Of a DNA stretch of 64,000 nt, positions 24,365-35,766 are shown in pieces. Under the pieces are notes generated by a model, which worked only from the letters and a program-made list of their open reading frames with translations, had not been told where the DNA came from and searched no databases. The position numbers and the translations under genes were made by a program. Each line of letters begins with the position of its first letter. Position 1 is the stretch's first letter. The stretch covers positions 1-64,000 of the forward strand of contig VWPU01009550.1 in assembly GCA_013398955.1 (NCBI GenBank), in the 5' to 3' direction. Origin of the DNA: Callaeas wilsoni. Taxonomy: Eukaryota; Chordata; Aves; Passeriformes; Callaeidae.

Positions 24365-26632
24365 CTGGAAAAATAGATATCTGAACAGATAACGCTTCGA
24401 AATGCAGCAGCTTAAGGACAAAGAAAATGAATATCACAGCTTTTAGAGCATTTCTTTCAAAGACAGAAGTCCAAATTAAATTTCTAGTTAAGGCTAAGCC
24501 TCAGCTGAAGGAGTGAAGAGAACCAGAGCAGCCACAATGCATCCAGCCCTTGCATCCTCGTACCAAACAGACGTCTAGGTCCTGCAAGTTGTGAATTTAA
24601 GCTCTGATTGCAGCAAGATCAGCAGGAAAAAATCTCAAAAGCCTGGCTTAGTTAACGGATCTGTTCTAACTAGAAAACCAGTTAATCAGCCTTTGGAAAA
24701 CAACACTAACCTACTCCACTTGGCCTCGAGAGAAGTGCTGAATTCTATGTTATCCCAGCTCATTCATCTTCCACAGGATTTTTAATTCATGGCTTCTAAA
24801 GGTGTCATTTGGTTCTGTCAAAAGTATCCTAAACTCCCTGCATTTTGAGTGGGTTGAAGCTTCTGCTGAAGCTGATGAGGTTTTGAAAATTTAAGCAATG
24901 CTCACTGTCTGTACATGCATTCAAATAAGTATTAGCAGCGTAAAACTGAAGTGTCAACCACTTCCAAGCAGTGAATGCTCCATTTCAGCCATAAATATAT
25001 GTTGTCAAAGGTCATTAACTTTCCTATTGTAATAGATTAACCAGTTTTCTCTATACCCTGTGAGCTGACAGCATCTTTGTAATCTCTGTGAGGTACTGAA
25101 GTCCTCACAGGAAGATTTAGGGAACTGCTGAAGGTCCATAGGCACTTCAGTCTTCAGGCCAGGGGTTTCATACTTCATTTTTCAAAAAGTGCTTCAGCAC
25201 CATGAGATGGAAGAGCTGTGGGCTGCTGTTTCTCAGTGTTTTCCAACTTTCAAACACTTAAATATTCCCTTCCCACTCATCTTTCTTTTCATGGCTGTTG
25301 ACATGGTTTAAGAACTACCACTTTTCCTAAAAGCTGAAAGATAAGTGACTTTGTTCAGTGCCCAGAATCACCTCACTGTGGATATGGGTTTGCTGAGGGT
25401 TTGCAGAGGCTCAGGGATAAGCAAGACCCCTGCACAAACATGAGAAATTTCAACAGATTTGTTAAGGAAAATAGAGTTACAGACACAAGACACCCTGTGG
25501 ATAATGGGTATTTCTAATGAAGGTGAGTTAAAATGGCCTTGGTTCCAGACACAAGAAAGCAAATATAAAGGAAGAGTTAATAAAAAAAAAGAAAAAAAGA
25601 AAAAAAAAAAGATAATTAAAACCAAACCAGTCAGATCCAGCTTCTTCTCATCAGCTTTCAGTCTTTTCCCAAACCAGCACTAATTCAGGGATTCCTTGGG
25701 GAGAGCTGAGAGTTTAAAGTATTCAAGACAAATTCCCTCTTCTTATGCCTTCCACTGTGTTCAGAAAGAATTGGGACTCTGGAGATGTACAGTTCACAGA
25801 GTATATTTTTCACTAGTGGGAGAATTTAGAAGCACGAGAAAAAGACACAGTGACTATTCAATGGACAGCCAAGAAAGAAAAAACAGGTAGTCAGGAGAAA
25901 AAAAGCCCAGATTGGGTCAGGCTTTGTATCATTGTTAGCCAGCTGGCAAAAGAGCAGCAGGAAGAATAAGATGGATATTACTAGAATGTGTTCTAATAAA
26001 TATTCCTTTGATTTAGTTTTTAATTCAAGCTAAGTCTTTTACAGCTGCATGAACAATTTTGTTTGACTGAGCTTGACATGGCCTGTATGGTTAATGATGT
26101 ATATTTTCATCAAAGGTGCCTCTTAATATGTGCTGTGATCGAAAGCATTGAGACAGCACCTTTTGTTTTCTCAAATTCTTAGGCAGGAGGGGTGTGAGCT
26201 TCCCCTAAACCACTCCAAATTAATTCCATATGTTTTACAAGCCATTTACAGTAGCCAGTAAATACCTGCCATGGTGGGAATGTAGCACTTGGCCAGCTTT
26301 TGATGCTTTACAACAAAAGGCCCTATACTTTATAAATATCCTCATTGAGGGGCAGTGAGACTGGCAACATCAGGGTGGAATAATTCACCTTACTTAATTA
26401 CACTGGCAGCAGAAATCTGAGTTGAAATGAAGCCGGTGTCTTAACTTTGGCAGGACAAATTTAAAAGACCCAGCAGATGCTGATCTCAGGGTAAATTTCT
26501 GGTAAATTTAACCAATCCTTAAAGTAGCTGGTGTTGGGGAAGATGAAACAGGACAGCCTTATAAATATGATTGTCTGGCAAAAGATGCTGAGAATAGGGA
26601 AGCTATAAGTGAGATTGAAATGAAAGCAAGCT
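24365..26632. other. unique DNA with A-rich tract, no gene recognised
   Basis: Holds the A-rich tract at 25582-25612. No coding sequence, RNA gene or repeat family recognised. Confidence 0.5.
25582..25612. repeat. A-rich simple repeat
   Basis: A-runs interrupted by single G residues. There is no AATAAA signal at a fitting distance upstream, so a retrocopy tail is not supported here. Confidence 0.8.
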
Positions 26633-27230
26633 TTGAGATACCAAGCCTTAGTTACTGAACAACTGGAAAACAATGGGATGGCCGGCAGAAGGTAATCCCC
26701 TCTCTGATCGAACAATCCCCTCTGCCTGCAGACAGCTCCACGGGTCAGAGCAGACCCTACTGGCTTGGCAGCAGGGGCCCAAAGAGGAGTTTTTAGAGTT
26801 TAAATGTAACGTAGTATGGTAATGTAACAATTCTTATAGGCTGTATGTAAATGCTATAGGATTTGCATCTTGTACTAGGATGGTTAATGAAAATTAGAAT
26901 ATTCAACACAGAAGAAGATTTATTGTATTGTAAATGAGAACCTCGCTCTCTTCTCTCTCTTTTCCTTCTCTCTTTTTTGCTCTCTTTTCCCCCTTTTCCC
27001 TCTCCTTTTACTACTTCCACTACTTCCCCTTGCCCTTACTCTCTCTTGCTCTTACCTTTGCTTCTCTTGCTCTCTCACTTTTCTGGCCTGCTCCGAGCTG
27101 CAGCTGGCAGTTCCAAGCAGGGCCACTGTACCCACACCCTTCATAAATAAACTACACACTCTGAGACCCAACCACAGGGATCTCTCGTCTGTAGCTGTCC
27201 CGACCGTCCAAACCAACCAAGAAGATCTCA
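26633..27230 (+). mobile_element. solo LTR of an endogenous retrovirus (class II-like)
   Basis: The block has LTR architecture. It holds an AT-rich U3 with an octamer ATTTGCAT (26861-26868), a long CT-rich tract (about 26940-27080), a poly(A) signal AATAAA (27146-27151) and about 80 bases of U5-like sequence ending in CTCA. CAAGCT occurs at both 26627-26632 and 27231-27236, a putative 6-bp target-site duplication, which is the size typical of class II (beta/alpha-like) elements. With these limits the element begins TTGAGATACC, so the exact 5' end may be off by one base. It is flanked by no viral coding sequence, hence a solo LTR. ORFs inside it are not genes. Confidence 0.6.
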
Positions 27231-27236
27231 CAAGCT

Positions 27237-27625
27237 GGAGCTTGGTTTAGCATACAACCCTGCTTTTCTTTTCATTATCATTTGAATTCCAAATGAAATG
27301 ATAGTGAGGCAAGTGCCATACCAGTTTCCTCCCATTCTGAAATGGCAAATATTTACATTTCTCTTAAAGGCAGTGTGCAAAATAAATAAATAAATAAATA
27401 AAGTGGTATTCTTTCAAGTGTCCATTCCTGCTAGGCTCCTGAAAAGGCAGAATTGTGGTGCTAATCAGATAATCTTGGGGAATAACTAGAGCAATGTGTC
27501 AGCCATGAGAGGAAATAAAATGAACAGCTGCAATTGGATTATGCATTCTTCTCATTATCCAGATTCAAATGCCTGATGAACAGTGTGCAATGAAAGGAAT
27601 GTCAATGCTGCATATAAAGCAGCAA
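27237..27625. other. unique DNA with microsatellite
   Basis: AT-rich, containing the (AAAT)n run at 27380-27402. No gene recognised. Confidence 0.5.
27380..27402. repeat. (AAAT)n microsatellite
   Basis: Five to six AAAT units in tandem; likely length-polymorphic. Confidence 0.85.
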
Positions 27626-27629
27626 ATCA

Positions 27630-28105
27630 AAGTGCCTGCGGTTCAGACACCGCTGGACCGTGCCTGCAGGCACAGCCCCGGGCCAGGGGTGCTCTGGAAG
27701 CTGCGGCTCCTCCAGAAGCCGGGGACACCTCGTGTCTCCCAGCCAGCTCCTCCCGGGCCTCGCTGCTGCTCCCCTGCTCCGGGGAAGGGAATAAATGATT
27801 GCAGCTGACATCCCTCTTCATGCCTGGCCAGCTCTTCTGATCATTAGTAAGCAGTGGTGTGGAGCCAATTCTATGCCCATTCTCTGCCAATTCCTTCACA
27901 GGGGGAAATATCTGGAAAGCGGAGCCGGAATGTTGCACTGCTGCTGGATCCAAGCTCGGGCAGGCATTAGCCAGTGGAGGAGAAACTCTGCTTGGCTGGA
28001 TAAAGAAATAATATCTGGAGTAGCTGAGAGGAGAGGGCATGTCATTGCCGTGTGAATCGCTGCTCGTATCTCGACAGCGTTACAAAGCTCTGCGAGGTGA
28101 GACGG
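27630..28105 (+). promoter_or_regulatory. CpG-rich patch followed by splice donor; possible promoter/first exon
   Basis: 27640-27790 is GC-rich with clustered CpGs (GGACCGTGCCTGC, GCCCCGGGCCAGGGG, CTCCGGGGAAGGG). CpGs continue to 28130, and a donor-like GCGAG|GTGAGAC lies at 28096. On the plus strand this would suit the start of an unannotated transcript. No TATA box or initiator could be assigned with confidence and no recognisable peptide is encoded. It may instead be a GC-rich unique island without transcription. Confidence 0.25.
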
Positions 28106-29880
28106 TAACGTGATAGTGTGTCCTGAGGATGACTGGGAGAAAATCTTAATTTATCTCCTGAGATTGTCACCTGTGCATCCGTGTGGGTAATCCGGACAGC
28201 TGGGGGGGATTCTATTCAATCTGCCTTCCCTTAGGGTGCAGCTGTGACCTTGGGTCTGTTGGTGTTTGACAGAGAGTTATCATTACAACTTCTCGTCATT
28301 GAGGTCATCCTTGATGAGCATTTACTAGGTCTGACTGAAAGGTACAAATTCTCGTCTAACCTCAGGAGCAAAAGCAAACAGTTGTCATTGCAAGACTCAA
28401 TTTTTTCTCTATTAAAACATATTACACAAAAGTCCTCAGCAACAATAATTGGCAAGGAATAAAATCTTTTTGGTTTGCTTTGTTAGTTTAATGTAGAGAA
28501 AGACAACTATTAAAGCAGGTTTCTGGTATGGTAAAGAGCAACTTCTAGCACTATTTCTAGCTATCTAAATACATTGAATACAGAATAAATACACCTAAAT
28601 ACAAAAAAACAAAAAAGCTGTTTTCCTTCTTTTGCTCAAGAGGAAAGTGCTGAAACTTCAGGAGTGTTTTGTGCTGAAACTGGGAGTAACTCACACTAAT
28701 AAACTGCAGCCAACAGAAGTCTTTTTGTTCAGATTAGAAGACACAAAGTGAGAGGCATATAATCTGTGCACAGAGAAAAACCAATGCCCCAAAAATTCAG
28801 ACATAAAAATTAAATAACATTAACTTGCCTTACCACAAATCATCCGAGACTTCTGCACGTGCACATGGTGCACAAGCTCACTCAGTCACATGAACACTGT
28901 CACCCAGATATCAAAAAAGCCACCTTTTTTTCAGAAAAAGTGAGGGAAATGACCTTCTATTATGAGCAAGCAATAAATAGGAATTTCCTAATAAATGCAG
29001 CAGTTTTCTGTCGCTAGGTAATATGAGAATTTGGGGTTATTCCTAGGTCTTACTGGCACATATTTATTATATTGAAGGCTACACCCCCATTGGTTTAGTT
29101 GTTACTAATTGCTGCTGGTCATCCTTTCAAGAAGTAGTAAATTTATGCTTTTCTTCAACTCTAATGCATGCAGTAGAAGAACTGCTAGATTTTCTGGACT
29201 CGAAAGCAAAATGAGTGCTCCCACACCCCAAGGAAGCCAGCTGAAATGGAGCTCTTTTTATGAAGTGTTGTACTCCTGCTCTCCTTTGTTTATTTTCTGA
29301 TACTCAGTTGAAAAAGGCAGCCAGCCTGGAAATACTCATTTGTTGTTTATCTGTAAAACAGTGCCATCGGATCCTTTATATTTTCCTCAATATGCAGATC
29401 AATATACAGATGATGCTGTCGGGTTTGGGCTGTTTCCTAAAGCCAACAGAAACAGCTCAAAACTTTGCTGCCAAGGGACTCATTACTGTACAGAAACAAC
29501 ATGCAGGAGCAAAAGCCACACTGAGAACTGGGTAGTTTGACTAATAAGTGAACTGTATAAGAATACATCTCTTACAGCATTTGTTTCTTGCTAAGACATC
29601 CAGTACTTCTTTTCTTGAGTTCTTTCCCTCACTGAATGATGTCTCAGGCCCAGATCTTTCTGCTACAGACAAACATCACTGCAGTCAGCAGAGCTGAGCC
29701 TGTCTCAAGCCTTTGGACTGATTAAATATTTGGCAACCTAAGTTAATAATGAAAAACCTGTTCTGGATCAGAGCTTAGTATCAAACACATGGACATGGTC
29801 AGGCAGAAGTTTCTCCACAGGATGAAAGGAGAAGAAACACCTTTCTGTACTGGTGCCAGTTATAATCCTGATGTACTTAA
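28106..29880. other. unique DNA, no gene recognised
   Basis: No repeat family or gene recognised; open frames are short and unrelated to known proteins. Confidence 0.5.
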
Positions 29881-29893
29881 AAAGGCAACATGA

Positions 29894-30303
29894 GTGAACA
29901 AACTTTCACAACTTGCAGAGATTTACACAGAGAAATATCCACATGCAAGAAGTACTCTCTTTATGAGGCCCAAGAGACTTGCTTTTATGGGTAAGCATTC
30001 GTTAAGCAAATTGCCAGCTACTTTATCCAGGTGCACAGAGCAGCCACATAAAAGAAGGGAATTGGTTTACGGAGGCACAGCAGAGCTGCTGAAGTCATGC
30101 CAAACAAGGAAGGGGCAAGCCCATCCGGCAGAGTAAGCAAGCGATGCCATGGATCTGTAAGCAAGTCACTAAGCCACCCACACGCTGCAGAGTCTGCCAA
30201 GACAGATGGTGCTACTTGTGAAATATCTTCAGATGTTCCTCAGAGTTTACAGCTTATATTTTATGGTGGAAATAAATGAAAAAAAAAAAAAAAAGAAAAA
30301 AAG
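29894..30303 (+). pseudogene. possible processed retrocopy tail (AATAAA followed by poly-A)
   Basis: At 30271-30277 an AATAAA-containing GGAAATAAATG is followed immediately by a run of about 16 A plus more A-rich sequence (30279-30303), as at the 3' end of a reverse-transcribed mRNA. Upstream, one frame is open from 29894 to 30136 and another from 30097 to 30279, but neither peptide is recognised. Processed pseudogenes are scarce in birds because CR1 does not use poly-A tails, so a true case would be notable. A chance A-run is the simpler explanation. Confidence 0.2.
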
Positions 30304-30940
30304 GTAGTCTTTTATTCCTTAGATTTTATTGGCTACAAATGTTACGTTATGTCCTTTTAAATCAGCCTACAGAAAGATCTGCTCTTAATTAAACTCTTTA
30401 AATAATTGGTGGATTTTAACTTGCCTTTGGAGGTTTGATCTCCATCCTTGTAATTCAATCTCAAAAGCTTAATCCCCATTTAGTTTAGTTAATCGTTTGT
30501 GTAGGCAAATGCCCAATTAGGAACTCTCCATACCTTTTGGGCCTGCTCAAGCTCAAAATACCTGTGCTAAATAAAAACACTTTTACAAAACCTGTGGAGT
30601 TTTAAACTGCCTTAATGGTGTTTGACATCCTGCCTCTAAAAGGTGATACTGTGGCATTTATATTTTAGGTGTCACTGGAGCAGCTACCTGGGCTTGCCTT
30701 CCAGATTTGGGGATATGAGTAAATAGGGCAGTGGGCTCTGCAGATCACTTTGAACTTGGAAGTTTTAGGATATTTTCTCAACAATGAGTTTCTTTACTTC
30801 CACTTCTTTATGCTGCACACTTCTCTTTAAAATAATTTCTTTTAATTATCAGGTCACTGGCATTCATGTGACTAAGTTTTATAAGCACAAGAGAAAATAA
30901 GTGACCTTTTGTTATCATCTGGTTGTTGGGTTTTTCTCAG
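30304..30940. other. unique AT-rich DNA, no gene recognised
   Basis: AT-rich with several TTAATTA-type cores near 30380-30500; no coding signal. Confidence 0.5.
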
Positions 30941-31101
30941 AAAATGCAATGTTCGGCAAGTAGACAATTATCAAGAGCACAATACAAAAGAGGATTTCAC
31001 GCAGACAGGCTCTCGGCTTCAACAGAAATGCTCACTTTGCTCGCAAGACAATCAGTAGGAACTTCGAGGAATCCCCCAAAACGGCAAGTACCAAAAAGCA
31101 G
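30941..31101 (+). other. candidate internal exon, product unknown
   Basis: A 161-base segment begins after an acceptor-like sequence (GTTGTTGGGTTTTTCTCAG) and ends at a good donor (AGCAG|GTGAGA). One frame is open throughout (about 53 codons), giving a basic, serine/arginine-rich peptide beginning KMQCSASRQLSRAQYKRG. It keeps several CpGs although it lies in AT-rich DNA, and it abuts the GC-rich patch at 31105-31335. No family recognised. Coding, lncRNA and chance explanations remain open. Confidence 0.28.
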
Positions 31102-31104
31102 GTG

Positions 31105-31335
31105 AGATAATGCTTGCGGTCGTGCCTCGAAGCAGGTGACCCCACGCTGGTGTCCGTGCAGAGGCAGCCCCCGAGCCCCCGAGCCGAGCTGGGCTCCGGG
31201 GTGCAGGTCAGGGGCTGCTGCCCCGGGGAGCGCAGGGCAAGGCGCAGCTCAAGGACGGAGCTGCTGAGCCCCTCTCCGAGCCCTGGGGACACAGAAGGGC
31301 TGTGCTGCAGCTCTCACAGCGCTCCCGGCGTCTGT
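31105..31335. promoter_or_regulatory. small GC/CpG-rich island
   Basis: Dense G+C with clustered CpGs (TGCGGTCGTGCCTCG, CCCCCGAGCCCCCGAGCCGA, CTCCGGGGTGC, GCGCAGGGCAAGGCGC, CTCCCGGCGTC). No CR1 block is recognisable. Possibly a regulatory island; the direction of any transcription cannot be told. Confidence 0.35.
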
Positions 31336-34027
31336 AGGTGATCTGAAGGACTGGTCAGGGCTGACAATAAACCATTATGGACTCCAAATGCTTTTAAAAA
31401 TTGTTTTCCTTGTTTTCATTCGCATTTTTTCACATCGTAATCTCTCCCCATCTCTCCTTTTGTCAGCACTGAATTCAAGTCATTAACAGCATTCAGTAGA
31501 GGGAGAAAGGGCACAGAGCTCATCACTTAACTTCATCCTGGCATTATCATTCTGTACGAGTTATTTTGGTTTAGAAACCCACACACATTCATCACAATCA
31601 CACTCATTTTTCCACCAAAGATGAGGTCTACAGGCAGCTACTATTTTTCAGCCTATATGCATTAAACCTGTGTCTACTCTCTGCTAAAGTTGCGGGTTTT
31701 AATCTCATAATCACTGATAAACAGTCTGCAAGCTTTATGTCAGCAGACTTTGATGAAAAATATGTATATAAAGATACTCCTATTTAATGGCTTTTTGTTA
31801 CTGTTCCTTTTAAAATCAGCTCAAGATCTCTTACATCCTCTATATTGAACAGTTATAGATATACTTAAAAGCTGAAAACTGACATTTCAAAGTTCAGCTC
31901 AGTCAGCTTTTAAGCCATCCAAGGAACATCTTTTTCTCTGATTCCCATTCTGGAGAGTCTGTTGTTTTTTTAAAAAGTACCTTTTTATTTTGGTTTTGGT
32001 TTTTTTTTTAAGGCATCGTAATTTGAAAACCAACAGCACCATGAATATTGTTCTATTTTATGTTCACGGGAAGATTGACATGAAAGGAGCAATCTGCTTT
32101 TGTGTTTCCATCCCACTGGAGCCCTCTGGAATCTCCTCCCTGAGAGCCTCCAGTGACCAACTACGACAGCATTCACTGTCCAGCACATGGGTGTCCTGGC
32201 CTTCCTTCCCACACACTTCCATCCCACTTTTCCTGAGCTATCGGAGTGAAAAATTAAGAATAAAACAAACGCATGAACAAATTAAAAATACAGTCATCCA
32301 GCAAGTATTTTTAAAGGACTAGTCCCAAGGCCCAATTCCTATTTTATGGTTATTTAGCCTGTCTCCCCAGAGCTCAGCCATCTGACAGGAGGCTTGGGGA
32401 ACCATCCAGCTGTTTCCAGTCCCCAGCTACCACAAGGATTTTTCCTTTGTCCTCCTTTTCAGCAGGCAGCTGAGCTAAACTCTCACCAGGCTTGATGCCT
32501 GTAGCAAGACAGGGTTAATTAGTCCTCCTCGTTAACCTCTTCTGAGCCAATGCAGCATTGAGAGGACCCCGTCTCCCTGGGCTTTTATCTGTCTGACCAC
32601 CAAAAATCTCTGCAAGTTCTACCTCAACAAATCTCTTGGCAGTGCTTGCACCTCCCCTGCCACACTCAGCCAGCCATAGAGGCGCTGCCCAGAGGGTACA
32701 AACACAGCTCTTAGGAATACTGGGTGCAGGTCATACCTCCTTCAGAGGAGAGAGAATTGCTGGAGACTCAGGATCCATGCCCAGTCCCTGCTTAATCATT
32801 TATCTCCATGAAAGATGGGTGTTAGGAAGCAGTTTGCTAGGAGATAAATCCACTGTCCTGAGCACTTGTGGGTATCCACGGTGCTGTTTCACTTTCAGGA
32901 GAGAAAGTATTCAAACTACGAGGCAGATTTAGACACATTTCAGCTTTCACTCTCTCCCCTCCCACTGCAATTCAGTCAGCTCTATCTTGTATGTCCTTGT
33001 ACATCTTCTTTTCTAAGTAGCATATGGAACCTTACCCACCAGCCTGTGCATGAGCTTGCTTTGTTTGCCATGTGCTTCAGTTTAAAGTAGCCTGGAATAA
33101 TCCCTTACACTTTAGGGGCAGTGATTAGGACTGTGTATGAGCCCTGCCAAAGAGTGTGACACAGAGTCCGTCGCCATGTGCAAGGTCACATATGTACACA
33201 CACCATTTGCCTCTGTGAACTCTTCAATATGTTAACTAAGGAAACATTTCAGCTAATTAATTCAGACAGAATAGCTTGGAAAATTCAAATATTCCTTATT
33301 GCGGGAGAGTGAGTGGCTCTGTGGAGGTCTAGATGTTGGCAAGCCAAAATAATATTGTATCTTTAAATGGTACTGGAAAGGGCAAATTGACAGTCTGGAG
33401 ATGTCACTTCATCTACAGAAAGAGATATGAAAGATTCCCTGTGATCTGACTGGCACCAGAGCCGGGGTGAAAGGACACTGAGTCATTTTTCAAGACAGGA
33501 ATAAATCAGCTGCATTCTGCTTACATTTATTACCCATCTGCACATGTCCAAACCTTCCCAGAACTGGGTTTGCTTTTGCTCTCTCTTGCTGTGGCCGTTA
33601 ATTCACTTGCTCACTGATGAACCCCCTCACATCTGAGGTCCTTTTTACCACATCCTTATAAAAATTATTGGCTAATTACTGCCTAAATGACTATATTGAT
33701 TTCAGGACCTGTCCAAGCAAAAACCCAACAAGCATTCTCAGGAACATGGAATTTCCTCAATGCTTTGATTGTTCAGACAGTATTTCCTCAGCCTTTTTTC
33801 CCCTGACAGTCCTAATAACGGCTGTTACCTCTGATTTATTTGGAGGTATGCACAATATCACCTGTTTTCAATGCAGCTCCTACAAGGTAAGATGCAAGAA
33901 ATTACTCCCAGTACCAGTTACACTGATGGCACATCCCTTTATCCAAAAGCAAAACAATGTGTTCAGAAAAAGGCTATTAAATGTAAACCCTACCAAGGGC
34001 TGCATTTGTCTGCTGTGCCTTTGTTAG
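31336..34027. other. unique DNA, no gene recognised
   Basis: Open frame 33668-34027 has several splice-like sites (a donor TACAAG|GTAAGA at 33889) but the peptide is not recognised. Nothing else supported. Confidence 0.5.
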
Positions 34028-34059
34028 TCCATGGAAGCAACTGGCTTGAAGAACACACG
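34028..34059 (+). other. candidate 32-bp microexon
   Basis: A pyrimidine-rich acceptor (CTGCTGTGCCTTTGTTAG) is followed 32 bases later by a full-consensus donor (CACG|GTGAGT). The insert contains an ATG (TCCATGGAAGC). Splice sites are good, but a 32-base exon cannot be judged from sequence alone. Confidence 0.15.
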
Positions 34060-34880
34060 GTGAGTCTTCTCCTAAAAGCAGTGCAAATCACACAAAAATC
34101 TACAAAAGAAATGAAGTTTGTTAAAGCTTTAAAGCTGTAAAAAATACTCCATATATCCTAAAAGGCCAAATGCTGTTTCCATGAAAAATCTCAGTTAATT
34201 TTCACTAAAAGCAGCTCCAAATCTTTAAAAGTAGGGAGGGAATATCTGTTTCAGCAGACATGTACTTTCAGTTATATTACTTCTTTCTGTCTCAGAGATT
34301 TAACTTTTATTTTGGCAACATCTTGTAATGCGTGGTGATGAAAAATAATTTTACCTTTCCATTTCAGTCACAGAACATTATAACTGTGTCTCGAGATAAC
34401 TTTAAAACATAATGTCTTTTTCAGGCCTTTGGTAACACAAGTTACAAAGAATCGAATTTGGAATTTATTTTATTATATTTTGTAATTATGCAAATGATGT
34501 GGCACATCAGCATTAATCATACTAAATGAAGCTATCTGTTTCAGTTTGAAATACTGAATAATTATTCATTAAGAATGACGGGCAAAGAAGCTTAAATCAA
34601 ATAAACTTGCACTTTAGAGAAGCAGCTTGCAAAAATATGCTTTGGGAGGGTTGATTTTATTTATTTGGGGAAAGTGTGTAGGCTAAAATATTTAAAACCA
34701 GACATTACTGGTGAGAAATGTTGTAAAAATGTCCTTCAAATGAATTCATATTTATAAATCCAGTATCTGGAGTTACGAAGAGGAAGCTAAAGCGTAAATA
34801 TCACTTATTTTTTTACATTTAAAAAAAGCAGCGAATTGGCATGTGTCTCCTTTCGTGGCAAAAAGCAGTTTGTAATGAGT
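34060..34880. promoter_or_regulatory. AT-rich candidate regulatory block with octamer and homeodomain motifs
   Basis: Within 34430-34600 a perfect octamer ATGCAAAT (34488-34495) is fused to TAATT (TAATTATGCAAAT). CATTAATCATACTAAATG and AATAATTATTCATTAAG follow within 90 bases. Such clusters of POU/homeodomain motifs are typical of deeply conserved enhancers near developmental genes. Conservation itself is not visible here, so this is a motif-based proposal. The remainder of the interval is featureless AT-rich DNA. Confidence 0.3.
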
Positions 34881-34884
34881 TTTC

Positions 34885-35005
34885 CTGGGGAGGACGTTCC
34901 CGCGCGGCGCAGCGGAGCGGGGCTGGCGGCCGCCGGAGCAGCTCTCAGCGTGAGCGGCCTCCGAGCCCCTCAGGTCACCGCGATCTGAGGCGCTCGCTGG
35001 GCCAG
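34885..35005. promoter_or_regulatory. CpG island core
   Basis: The densest CpG cluster in the window (GACGTTCCCGCGCGGCGCAG, GGAGCGGGGCTGGCGGCCGC, CCGGAGCAGC, CAGCGTGAGCGGCCTCCGAG) in otherwise AT-rich DNA, with no CR1 or LTR signature. It is a plausible TATA-less promoter. An open frame with a splice donor follows on the plus strand (35031-35302). Confidence 0.45.
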
Positions 35006-35030
35006 CTCTGGTTTGTGCGTCTCTCTCAAA

Positions 35031-35302
35031 ATGAACTCTGGCGCTCGGTTCAAATGGTTCAGCAGCAAATTGATCTCGCCAAGTTCACACGAGCCCAAAC
35101 TCCTGAAAGAATTTCCTCCTTTCCTTAGACCCTGTGCCTTCTTCATTAACTTTGATATAGGCTCCCTGCCTCACTTCTGCTGTTTCTTGTGCTTATCTTT
35201 TTACAGGGTAGTCAGCAGCTTCACCCTTTCAGCAGCTTATCCAAGCTTACACTGTAAAAGCTGCTCTCATCCCCAGCGAGGAAGAATTGCTCTGTATCAA
35301 AG
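35031..35302 (+). other. candidate first coding exon downstream of CpG island
   Basis: An ATG at 35031 (CTCAAAATGA, with A at -3) opens a frame that stays open for about 90 codons until a strong donor TCAAAG|GTGAGG at 35302/35303; the frame would stop one codon later. The peptide begins MNSGARFKWFSSKLISPSS, then has a hydrophobic cysteine/phenylalanine-rich middle (around residues 33-62). I do not recognise it. A further in-frame ATG lies at 35013. CpG island, Kozak-like start and donor together are suggestive, but no downstream exon is identified. Confidence 0.28.
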
Positions 35303-35537
35303 GTGAGGCTTGATTCAGTCAACTTCCAGAGGCCAGTCAAGCTCAGGGAGCTGGGAACTAGTGCTGCTGGTGGTGACAGGGCCTTGCCTAGGCTGGAAGT
35401 CTCTGCAAGCCTCTTCCAGTCAAACTCTTCAGTGTTTTGTGTTGACAAATGAAAGGGGTTTTGGCTATACGACTCCTAAGCACTGTTTTGCTCCTTGAAT
35501 AGAGGGAATATTTCCATTTCTTTATTCTCTGAATAGG

Positions 35538-35766
35538 GAAATTAAAGGTTGGCAATCAGGAAAAGGTTCTTACCCCAGAGGGTGCTGGGCACTGCCCGGG
35601 CTCCCCAGGGAATGGGCACGGCCCGAGGCTCCAGAACTCCAGGAGCGCTTGGACAGCGCTGCCAGGGATGCCCAGGCTGGGATCTTGGGGTGGCTGTGCA
35701 GGGACAGGGCTGGATCGATGATCTTTGTGGGTCCCTTCCAATGCAGGGCATTCTCTGATTCTGTGA
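35538..35766 (+). mobile_element. CR1 LINE 3' fragment
   Basis: Forward-oriented CR1 3' end: CAATCAGGAAAAGGTTCTTA, CCCAGAGGGTGCTGGGCACTG, a TTGGACAGCGCTGCC block, TCGATGATCTTTGTGGGTCC, and the diagnostic end ATTCTCTGATTCTGTGA at 35750-35766. This is the only forward CR1 copy seen in the window. It is 5'-truncated to about 230 bases and somewhat GC-enriched. Confidence 0.92.

Noticed and set aside
25330..25375. Possible inverted MIR core (AAGTGACTTTGTTCAGTGCCC)
   Set aside because: The match is limited to about 20 bases and the flanks do not follow MIR.
27627..28040. 137-codon minus-strand open frame
   Set aside because: Long open frames are expected in the GC-rich patch it overlaps; the peptide matches no family I know.
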